Assembly (NCBI GenBank): GCA_011037195.1
Contig: JAAEAF010003090.1
Span: forward strand, 1-64,000
Source: Triatoma infestans
Taxonomy: Eukaryota; Arthropoda; Insecta; Hemiptera; Reduviidae
Length of the DNA stretch: 64,000 nt
Direction of reading: 5' to 3'
Part shown: one piece after another, positions 56,301 through 64,000 of the stretch
Layout: every line of letters starts with the position of its first letter
How positions within the stretch are numbered: the stretch's first letter is position 1
Program-made: the position numbers and the translations under genes
The notes under the pieces: generated by a model
What the model saw: the letters and a program-made list of their open reading frames with translations, nothing else
Told to the model about the DNA's origin: nothing
Databases searched by the model: none

Positions 56301-57952
56301 GTTCATGTAGAATACCAGCCTCTCTTTCCAATTCAGTAATATCACCAAGAGCACTTGACTGGAAAATCATTCTATCTCCTAGAAGTCTAGAATAAGAATT
56401 CCAATCCGCTCTTCTGGGGTTCCTATAGGTATTAAGCATTATTGGATCAATCCCCAGACTAAACCTAATAATCCTGTGATCAGAAATAGAAGCTTCCGAA
56501 CTTACCCTCCAATCTCTAATCAGTTTACTAATATTCCTATAAGCAAGAGTAATGTCAATAACTTGTCTTCTAATCCTAGTTACAAAAGTGGGTTCAGAAC
56601 CCCTATTCACAAGGTCCAGCTCAGTACCCATCAAGTAGCCCACGACCGCACGACCCCTAGTATTGATGTCGCTGCTGCCCCAGACAACATGATATGCATA
56701 TGCATCACAACCTATAATTATAGGTGTGTTGCTGGACTCCGTAAACCGTACCAAATCTACTATTCCTGCGGAGGGGGAGAGGGATGATCAAAGGGGAAAT
56801 AGGCCGAGGCCACCACCACATCAAGACGTCGGCCACCAATCCCCAGGGGGAACCCTCACCGCCACCAGATCCCTAGAGCAAAACTGTCTGAGCAGAAGGC
56901 GCCAACATCTCCACTAACGCAAATACATGCTCTAGGAGTGTCCCCCATCCGCAACAAGCAGCCTGCCATTGACCGCACTCAAACCTCGAACCAATCCTTT
57001 ATAAGCATAGGGTTCTTGGATAAGTGTAAAATATGTATGCAACCCAGCAATAGAGCGGCACAAATTAGCCGTGGCATCTTTGCTATGCTGCAAGTTAACC
57101 TGAACCATTTCTACCCTGTCAATCATAGTAATAAGTCAACTAATGTAAGAAATGGAACTTCTGACAAACTTGATAGCAGGCAGGAACAAAAATAAATAAA
57201 AAATAATAAAATAAAGAAATAAACAAATAATAATAAAATAAATAAATTTAAATAAATAAATAGACAAATAGATAAATATAAATAAATAAATAAACAAACA
57301 AATAAATATAAATAAATAAATAAAAATAAAAATACCTGCCTTACATATCTCTCCTTTTTCCTTTGACCACGTTTCAGAAATCGCCGCAGGAGGACAAGTC
57401 CTCCGCGGCTCCTCCTGACACGTTCTCCTCCAGAAGCAAGCCTTCCCTGCCTCTGGATATTTTTCCAGATTCCCACCCATTAGTGCATCCAGGCCCTGGT
57501 CACCCGACTCTGGATGTACAGAGGAATTACCCCCACCACCGGTGGCCCCCTCCTCTAAGGGGCCCCCGGCTGACGAATTTAAAATTAAAAACATATAATA
57601 AATAAAATTAAAAATTCATCTCCAGAGCTCTCCACCCTCCACGGAGCCTCACAATTTGGGACGCTTTGAAGAAGCGCCAGAGCTACCCTAGAGATATAGC
57701 GCCCAGGGATTGTGAGCCAAGGCCCACAATACCCGGGAGCTCACCCATGCGTTCTTTACGCTAGCCGATTGACCAGAGCTGGGTTAGGCTCTGGCCGCCT
57801 GTTTAGTGGAGTCAGGAACCAAAGTGGTGTGTTGGACTGCAAGGCACGCCGAGGGAACTTGCCTCCAGCGAACCTGCGTCCTCAACCACCAGGACTTCCC
57901 TTCCCCACGACACAGGTATCCACACACGGCAAACATGTGGGTGGCACCAAGG
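53379..57952 (-). mobile_element. Nearly full-length I-like LINE (endonuclease, RT, RNase H)
   Basis: A 9-bp duplication TTAGAGTGT flanks it (53370-53378, 57953-57961), and the 3' end has a (TAA)n tail. On the minus strand: a possible ORF1 remnant 57594-57350; an AT-rich (AAATA)n run 57340-57190; endonuclease from 57126 (V-Q-V-N-L-Q-H-S-K), with D-A-Y-A-Y-H-V-V-W-G-S and S-D-H-R-I-I-R-F; reverse transcriptase 55900-54900 with F-F-D-V-E-G-A-F-D and Y-A-D-D; RNase H 54310-53940 with C-Y-T-D-G-S, A-L-K-A-L and W-V-P-G-H-M-G-I-F-G-N-E; and a C-x2-C-H-C knuckle near 53690. Frameshifts near 56760-56930, 55215, 54915 and 54165 kill it. ORF1 is mostly missing. RNase H plus the TAA tail favour the I group. 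Confidence 0.92.
57190..57345. repeat. (AAATA)n-type AT microsatellite inside the LINE
   Basis: A 155-bp run of aaataaata-type repeats lies between the ORF1-like remnant and the endonuclease start. It may replace lost ORF1 sequence. Confidence 0.85.
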
Positions 57953-58080
57953 TTAGAGTGTATTGTGTATTGTTCTGACGAAGGGCATGGAGTACTGAGC
58001 TGTGGTAACACGTGGGGTCGCTACTCCCCAAGTGACGCATGCAACAGATCGGACAGGTGTCCGAGTAAATTAACCTAGTG
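57953..58080 (-). repeat. Host repeat flanking the LINE
   Basis: It matches, reversed, 60715-60850 (tgttctgacgaagggcatggagtactgagctgtgg against its complement). Together with 53295-53369 it forms the sequence into which the LINE inserted. Confidence 0.7.
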
Positions 58081-58149
58081 TAGATTTTTTTTTTTTAAAT
58101 TACCATGCCTTGTGAACAGGCCTGCTATCAGACAAATCTGATTCCTGCT

Positions 58150-58345
58150 TAGACCTAGGGACTGTCTATTTATGTGTGTAGATAGAATACGAAGTTTAAT
58201 AGAAAATCGTTGTGGCCGTTTTCGAAAAAAAAATCGCAAAAAACTGAAAACATCATTCGGTAAAGTCGCAACCTCCTGTCGATGGATTTTATCCGAAATC
58301 TTCATGTCTAATGCGGTGGTAAGTGTTTAAATAGAATAACAAGTT
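58150..58345 (-). repeat. ACCGGAAGT-family module variant
   Basis: 'aatcgttgtggccgttttcga', 'gtaaagtcgcaacctcctgtcgatggatttt' and 'tctaatgcggtggtaa' are recognisable, with the accggaagt core mutated. Confidence 0.55.
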
Positions 58346-59408
58346 TGAGCTTTCTGCGACTATATAATGAGATATAAAATTTTCTGAAATTCAACAGAAT
58401 TATATTTTATGTATACATTATCGAGACATTTGCGGAATTTGCAGATCTGTAAAGTGAAATTTGAATTCTTGTGCAACATTTTATATCTGCGTGACGTAAA
58501 ATGCTCAAAATTAATATAGAATATTTTCCTTGTTAATATTTCAATACGTGTGTAATTGAACAGTAATTACATAAATATATTCGATATATTTATAGCCAAA
58601 ACCACTAGAATTTGTTCAACTGGGTGCATTTGAATAATTTGAGATTTGAATTCTGAAATTTTATATTTTGCTTCTTTTCAATGACGATGTATTACCTCAA
58701 AATTTTATTTTAGGAAGAATATTTTCTTCCGATCTTATTGATTCAATATTTCTGTACAAGTCGTGATTCTGGGGGCCGCCTCTTTTTTTCCCGATCTTAT
58801 CTAATCATTCAATATTTATAAAAAGAATTCACTACATTATCAATTAGGTAGTCTACTGAATTGATAATAATTGTTCATCAGTAATTTGATGCTGAGTTTT
58901 CATTTTTCTGACACGTTATTTTTATTCGAAAGCATTAAAATTGTCTCGTAATATATTGTGAGAGAATATATCATAAGAATCTAACCTAAAATCACTGATT
59001 CATTACAATTTTGTGTACATATGTAACTTCCCTTTGCCAAATAGCAGCATCAGTTTGGGGTTTGAATCTGTATTTAATATTTGTTTTTATTTGTTGTAAA
59101 TTTAATATTTTCTTTCTTATAATTTGCCCCATTCCTGTTAAAATTAGCTCCAAATGTTTAATTAATACAAATTTTCTTATAAAATTTTAATTGTTTATAA
59201 TCGATTTTAATAAAAGTATTAAAATAAATTGTTTGAATTTGAAATGTAGGAGGTTCTAAAATTCTAGGTTATTTTAGGCTACAATTACGGTGGTTTCAAT
59301 TTTATGAGGCAATAACTACATTTAACAATGCCAATTACTAAGTAACTTAATTCAAATTAATATAAATAAAATCAATTATTTAAAATAAAAAAAATCAATT
59401 CAGGAGAA
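58346..59408. other. AT-rich region upstream of POLDIP2
   Basis: Presumed promoter and 5' leader region of the downstream gene. No repeat family is recognised apart from a short duplication ('ttcccgatctta' / 'ttccgatctta' at about 58728 and 58790). It is among the few repeat-poor kilobases of the window. Confidence 0.35.
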
Positions 59409-62400
59409 ATGACGACGAGTATATTTTTGAAAAAAATATTACAGAAATCATTGTTGAACAATGTATCTGTAATACTTATTGAATCTAAAGTTAAATTTGC
59501 TACAAGGTAAGTTTTTTTAAAAATTATTTTGTATTTTATGAATAATTAGCTTAAATAGTAACGTTGTCTCGACCAGTATATTACTGTGTGTTCTTCACAT
59601 CCATTTTTGTCGGCTACATCTTCCTCTGTCAAGCCATATTCAATCATAACTTCTAGGCATTTTTATACATCCTTTCCCGGTTCTTCCTCTTTTCTTCCTA
59701 TCATCAAACTTCCAATTTTTAAACAGCTTTCGGGAGCTTGTTTCCAGCCATCCTAAGCGCATGCTCTATTTCAGCAGCTTCATTTCATTGGCTTGCAAAA
59801 GATATTACAGCCAGTATCTAGATCCTGTATAATACTTTCCGATTCGGATCTACCGGCGAACCTTATCCAGTAGTCGCAATTTCCGTGGATACTAGGGTGC
59901 TTCTTGTCTTTTTATTTAACGTCCAGGTTTCAGCAGTATATAGTACTTAACTTTTTTGATTCTTTTGAAATATATCTACTCCATAGTACGGAATTTAGCA
60001 TCCAAATTAGTCCTTTTTCCTTCAGATATTCTGTCCATTTCTTTACTTGAACCACTGCTACTCTCGACTACTAATCCTAAGTATTTGAAGTTATGGACCG
60101 CCTTCAGTTTTCCTATTCTCGCTTAGCTGTAAATCACATGCTCTTGTTTTGTTTAGGTTTATCTTTAGCCCCGCAAGCTTGTCTATTTACCTTCCTGACC
60201 GTAGTTGCCGTCCAACCACCACCTAGCCAAGTGCAAACAGCAAACTGTAGATATATAGTTTCTCCTTTATCTGTAACCCTATTTTATGGCACTTTCTTTT
60301 CCTATCCTAATTTGGCCACATAATGGTATATTTTGAGTAAAGTAGGTGACATACAGCATCCTTTTATTTATTTAACAGCCTATGCATCTAGTTTCGTAAT
60401 GTCCTACAGGCAGTTTTATTTTTTTTTTATAGCTTCACATACTGCTGTGAGAGTAAAGCATTGTGATCGTGTCAAACTTTTGGAATGACGTTCTTACATG
60501 TTTTTAGTTTTCTGAGTTAGAAAAAGTAGTTTTTAGAAAATTGGTCTAAATAAGTATGAAAAATGAAAAAAAAAGCTGAGGAATTCCAATACTTTGCCAG
60601 GTAACTTGAAGCTATGAGAGGATATTCCAGAGTGGATCACAGGAGAAGATTACTGGCAAAAGGGAGCCCTTCTCCACTTTATATAAATTTCCTGGGTTAT
60701 CTCTCTACTGGGTAACGGTGTTTAGGTTGCAGCCTTGCCCGCAAGGGGTATCTGTTGCATGCAGTTACTTGGGAGGAGTAGTGGACCCCACGGGTTATAC
60801 CACAGTTCAGTATTCCATGCATTTCGTCAGAACAGTGTACAATACACTTAAACTACATAGAGATAAGGACAAACACAGTACACAAAACTAGGGTCTTCGT
60901 ACCTAGTTAATTGGCAGGGAAGCATCTAAGATATTTTCCGTGATAGCCTGCTTCTTTTTAGTGGTCATCGACCGGTTTCGGGCGTTCGCCCATCATCAGG
61001 ATGTTTTTATCAAACAGTGTAATAACATAGACTTGCAAGAACAGTGTAATAGTATAGACTTGTGGAGCAACTAATTTTGATACACTCCTTTATATTAAAG
61101 ATTTTTGATGTTAAATTGTAATAAGAGTTGAGATACTCAGCCTCAATGGCTCCATAGTTGCTGTGTTGGTTACGCAGAGCTGGAAAGCATCAGAGATATT
61201 TTTCGTGATAGCCTGCTTCTTTTTGGTGGTCATCGACCGGGTTTCGGGCGTTCGTCCATCATCAGGATGTTTTTATCAAACAGTATTAACATAGACTTGC
61301 ACAGAGCAAATACAGTTGATACACTCAGTAGTGTACACTCAGGAAAATGTCTCTGATGCTTTCCAGCTCTGCGGAACCAACCACCATAACAGCTTAAAAA
61401 TTAGTTTGTCTACTTTCTGAGGAGAAATGGAAGGCTATTTTATTGGAATAATTGGGAAGATGTAGACGGTGCCGGAAAGACCTCCTATTTCAAGCCTTCC
61501 TTTTTATGTGCCTCCCATAAGTCTGAGACAGACTCCAACATTTGGACTACTAGCCTCAACATACAATTATTCTTAACATAGTTTTAGAGGAAATTTAATT
61601 ACTCTTTACTGCAGAAGCTGGAATAACAATTCCAACCATACCATATATTCTTAATTCCATATATAACTACTAAATACTAACTACTGTAACTACTACGTAA
61701 ATAACTTAATTCCATATATACTTATATGGAAAATTAGTAAATTGGGATCAAGAGAAATGTATTTAGAATTCAGACATAGGATTTAAAAAAAAAAAATATC
61801 CAGCCAACTGAGGTTAGGTCATCCAGACTATTGCCGTATAATTTTTAAAGGTAATATCTTCAGATTTGATTCCGACATAAATTGTATTTGTTGTAACTTA
61901 GGCGCCTCAGACATCTTTCTTGTCATACCGATTCCCGTGAGGGCCAAATCGTTGTTGTCCCAGCACCGTGATAAGAAGTGGGAAGTTACCTGTTAGTAGC
62001 GCCCTTGGTAGCGAAGACCGGAATTAAACGACGTGGGAACTGCGGCGTGCTTAACACACGTCCCCCAATTCAAATCGCCGTCTGGCAAGCCTTGGCCCTT
62101 CATGGGCTGTTGCGCCATATTGTTTTGTTTTTTATAAGGTCAGTTTTTAGTTTTAAACAATTGTCTCTTAATTTAGTTTTACCATTTTACGTTATTAATT
62201 TTTGTAAATGGTTAAAATTTGAACAGATGTTTCTAATTTTTCACTTTCTTTTACATTTTTTGTTTGTTTTGTTTTATATATTTTTATTTTCTTTTTTTGT
62301 TTAATTTATTTAATTTAATAAAAATGCACATCATTTTATGATTTGTAACCAGAACTCCACTTGTATGGGATATTACTCCGAAAATAAATAAAATCTATTT

Positions 62401-63757
62401 TATTCTATTCTGTTGACTGCAATTTTTACGGATTTAATGACTGTTATTGCTTTACAGAATAAATAAATAAATAAATTGGTAGGGAAGGGAATAGCTAAGT
62501 GGTTAGCGTACTGGACTCCCACGCGGAGGACCCAAGTTCGAGTCCAGCTGTGCTAGCTTTAGATTTTTTTTCTTCCTAGGAGCCTCTACAGCTCACTGTC
62601 TGGTGATGGACGGTGTTCTCTGTCACGAGAGAACACTGTCCGGAGGCCGGCAATGAACTGAAAAGCTTCCGGGCGCCAATTACTAGATGTTGACGCGTCT
62701 TAAATTAAAAAAAAAAATCTGGTGTGAAACACTCACACAGCTTTCTCTTACTTCAGTTTCCCAAATTGAAATTGACAAATTTTAGAGTTTGTGTACCACA
62801 TTTAATGAAATTCGTCGGAGTTAGTCAAAATTCATCGAAAACCGAAAAACTGTTCAGTAAGAGCGCACTTTCGGTTTGTTTCTGTTCAGTAAAAATAATT
62901 GGCGTAAGCCAAGGGAGAAGGAAGGGATTAACTCAATGGCAGCGCAACAAGCAGGTCCCGGGTTCGATTCCAGCACGCTGCCTGTTTAGATTTTCTTTTC
63001 CTAGGAGCCTCTACAGCTCATTGTCCTGTGATGGGTACTGTTGTGTCTGTAGCTAGAGAAAACTGCTCCGGAGGACGGCAACCACACTGGAGAAGGCTCC
63101 GGAGGGGGAGCACAATACATCTTTTTGTTGCCGTGCAATAATCCCCTATAACAATTTAATATCAGATTGTGGCTTTCATGAAGTTCAGAGCTTCTAAACA
63201 TAAAGTTTTTGGGTTTCATGGAGAAAGAAATGAGGGTAATCATGAAATCTGGTGGGTCCAATATGGCTGATTCCACCATCCAACTACTCCTACTATTTAT
63301 TTTCGTATTTTTACGTCTACACAGTTATCCTTTTTCCATTTATTCCATTTACGTCCATTTATTCATTTTTTGAATTTTATCATTTCATTGCTTTAAATTG
63401 GATGGATGCTGAATGCCTTGCACTTGAATCCTGAATGTTCCCAGTTGTGATGGAAGTAACTTTACAGTAAGTATGACTAGAAATTTTTTGCCTTGCTTCG
63501 GCTTTTTGACAATTTTGATTCCTCTTGAACCAATTTTATGTCCTTTCAATGAAAATTAATTTATTTTTTTATTTATTTTAATATATTTTTAATTACAGAA
63601 TGACTGAAGTTGGTAAACTGGAACCACCTAAAAAGTCAGAAAGTTATGCTACAGGACAATTATTTTTACATAAAGTATTTGCATACAGAGGTGTAGTATT
63701 GTTCCCATGGGTCGCCAGAGTTTATGACCGGGATAACCCAAATAATAAACAGGAAAG
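59409..63757 (+). CDS. POLDIP2: POLDIP2 orthologue, first two coding exons (partial)
   Basis: POLDIP2 is a mainly mitochondrial protein, with nuclear roles, that binds DNA polymerase delta p50, PCNA and PrimPol. It has a YccV-like domain followed by an ApaG domain. Exon 1 (59409-59506) encodes 32 codons plus two bases. It is rich in Lys, Leu and Ser without early acidic residues, as expected of a mitochondrial leader. The donor is AG|GTAAGT. Exon 2 (63599-63757) begins after 'aattacag', completes an Arg codon and continues in phase. It holds T-G-Q-L-F-L-H-K-V-F-A-Y-R-G-V-V-L-F-P-W, the diagnostic start of the YccV-like domain, then A-R-V-Y-D-R-D. It ends AG|GTAAAA in phase 2. Remaining exons lie beyond the window. 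Exon 1 is an inference from phase, splice site and leader character; exon 2 is firm. Confidence 0.85.
59570..60345 (-). mobile_element. Decayed LINE reverse transcriptase C-terminal fragment in POLDIP2 intron 1
   Basis: The minus-strand frames include H-N-F-K-Y-L-G (near 60090), the FKYLG motif that follows the RT active site. Farther on, G-L-T-E-E-D-V-A-D-K lies near 59615, typical of the end of RTE-like or related LINE proteins. Multiple stops. Confidence 0.68.
60425..60600 (+). repeat. ACCGGAAGT-family head fragment
   Basis: 'agtaaagcattgtgatcgtgtcaaactttt', 'agttagaaaaagtagtttttagaaaattggtc' are head-block sequences; the rest of the copy is absent. Confidence 0.55.
60690..60905 (+). repeat. 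Empty-site paralogue of the LINE target
   Basis: 60715-60850 matches the complement of 57953-58080, and 60855-60905 matches the complement of 53313-53365. The two blocks that flank the LINE are contiguous here, so this copy never received the LINE. Confidence 0.72.
60912..61090 (+). mobile_element. Hammerhead foldback element, copy F, single arm
   Basis: The left arm 'aagcatctaagatattttccgtgatagcctgc' through the ribozyme region and centre (cagtgtaataacatagacttgca), with part of the centre duplicated at 61036-61060. The right arm is absent. Confidence 0.75.
60966..61003 (-). ncRNA. Hammerhead ribozyme motif, copy F
   Basis: The minus-strand motif is identical to the copy E consensus in all core and helix positions (CTGATGA, GGGC/GCCC, GAAA, ACC-GGT, GTC, CATC/GATG). 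Confidence 0.8.
61158..61390 (+). mobile_element. Hammerhead foldback element, copy G, internally deleted
   Basis: Both outer ends are complete (gttggttacgcagagctgg and ctctgcggaaccaaccaccataac), but the inner right arm, including its ribozyme, is deleted. The left arm motif (61231-61269, minus) has one extra base in stem III and a broken stem II pair, so it is probably inactive. Confidence 0.78.
61430..62420 (+). mobile_element. Probable LINE 3' region
   Basis: Frames near 61810-61930 recall the post-RNase H region (D-Y-C-R-I-I-F-K, then a C-x2-C pair in I-C-C-N-L). The 3' end at 62380-62412 has 'aaataaaatctattttattctattctg', a tandem tail. Identity is tentative. Confidence 0.45.
62488..62715 (+). 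mobile_element. tRNA-derived SINE, family 1
   Basis: A box tagctaagtgg (about 62495), B box agttcgagtcc (about 62537), complete body ('gagcctctacagctcactgtctggtgatgg', 'acactgtccggaggccggc') and A tail. It is the cleanest family 1 copy. The next repeat begins in its A tail. Confidence 0.9.
62712..62890 (-). repeat. ACCGGAAGT-family repeat, terminal part
   Basis: Reversed terminus 'tctggtgtgaaacactcacac' at 62718, then the last module to about 62890 (degenerate complement of accggaagt near 62867). Confidence 0.75.
62893..63130 (+). mobile_element. tRNA-derived SINE, family 1, with upstream host repeat
   Basis: 'ggcgtaagccaagggagaagg' precedes the head (ggattaactcaatggcagcgc, with part of the tRNA body deleted), then B box ggttcgattcc and the usual body. 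The order matches 53295-53150 on the minus strand. Confidence 0.8.
63131..63590. other. End of POLDIP2 intron 1
   Basis: No mobile element is recognised. A pyrimidine-rich tract and 'aattacag' at 63591-63598 form the acceptor of exon 2. Confidence 0.4.
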
Positions 63758-63819
63758 GTAAAAAATTAATACGTTACTAATTATTATAAATCATGAAAAC
63801 CACTTGAGTTTCCTGGTTG

Positions 63820-64000
63820 AGACCGCGGTGGTTTGCTAAAAAAAAAAACCGATGTTTCAGACTTTGAGCCATTACACTTTGAAAGCCTTATTTGCTGCGT
63901 TCAAGGTGTAACGACCCTGAAGAGGTTCATTGCAAACATGGGCGAAACGTCGGTTTTCAAGAAACCACTGACGCGGTGTCAACCTAAAAACTCGAAGTAT
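63820..64000 (+). mobile_element. Third-family hammerhead inverted element (partial, runs off window)
   Basis: The left arm 'gagaccgcggtggtttgct' to 'accgatgtttcagac' (63822-63865) is inverse to the right arm 'gaaacgtcggttttcaaga' to 'gacgcggtgtcaacc' (63944-63985). The right arm holds a hammerhead motif; the left is decayed. It lies in POLDIP2 intron 2. Confidence 0.65.
63912..63957 (+). ncRNA. Hammerhead ribozyme motif, third family
   Basis: ACC (63914-63916) pairs with GGT (63952-63954) as stem I. The core CTGAAGA is at 63917-63923. One unpaired G is followed by a six-pair stem II (GTTCAT/ATGGGC, with two G-U pairs). GAAA is at 63944-63947, the two-pair palindromic stem III is ACGT, and C63951 is the cleavage position. 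Confidence 0.65.

Noticed and set aside
61231..61269. Minus-strand hammerhead in foldback copy G
   Set aside because: One inserted base in stem III and an A-C mismatch in stem II; noted under the element but not as a separate RNA.
1..64000. CRISPR arrays, operons and bacterial promoters
   Set aside because: Split genes with GT..AG introns, SINEs and LINEs show this is a eukaryotic nuclear sequence. The tandem repeats have no spacer pattern.

Overview
This window is eukaryotic nuclear DNA. It is AT-rich, the genes are split by GT..AG introns, and most of the sequence is decayed transposable elements, satellites and SINEs. Three conserved animal genes and the mobile-element mix (Tc1/mariner, hAT, RNase H-bearing non-LTR elements, tRNA-derived SINEs) suggest an arthropod, most likely an insect. 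I cannot name the species.

Three host genes can be reconstructed exon by exon with matching splice phases. An AAGAB (alpha/gamma-adaptin-binding protein p34) orthologue lies on the minus strand at 30705-36773, with seven exons and 305 codons. A tetraspan LHFPL-family gene lies on the plus strand at 40143-47428, with three exons and 288 codons; its 5.75 kb first intron is full of repeats. The first two coding exons of a POLDIP2 orthologue lie on the plus strand at 59409-63757: a short basic leader exon, then an exon opening the YccV-like domain. The rest of that gene is beyond the window. The three genes are unrelated in function and look like ordinary neighbours.

The first 30 kb holds no confident host gene. 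It is a patchwork of one abundant dispersed family, here called the ACCGGAAGT family. Its copies have hairpin ends and internal modules of roughly 290 bp that repeat the motif accggaagt. Among them are LINE relics, a dead Tc1 transposase (13380-14344), a 189-bp satellite (20283-21640) and SINEs. A second satellite, of 168 bp, fills part of the LHFPL intron (41190-42440). A nearly full-length I-like LINE (53379-57952) has a 9-bp target-site duplication, and a paralogous empty site lies nearby at 60690-60905.

The most interesting content is a set of foldback elements whose arms carry hammerhead ribozyme motifs: CUGANGA, a stem II hairpin, GAAA, then a tiny palindromic stem III ending in GUC. 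Three sequence families share this layout. Stem II covaries between copies, the variable core position 7 is U, A or C, and other core positions are kept in the best copies. Two copies have perfect 13-14 bp target-site duplications. The elements have asymmetric ends: one arm stops at a fixed point and the other carries an extra 30-35 nt tail. This suggests RNA-mediated, Penelope-like or retrozyme-like mobility rather than cut-and-paste transposition.
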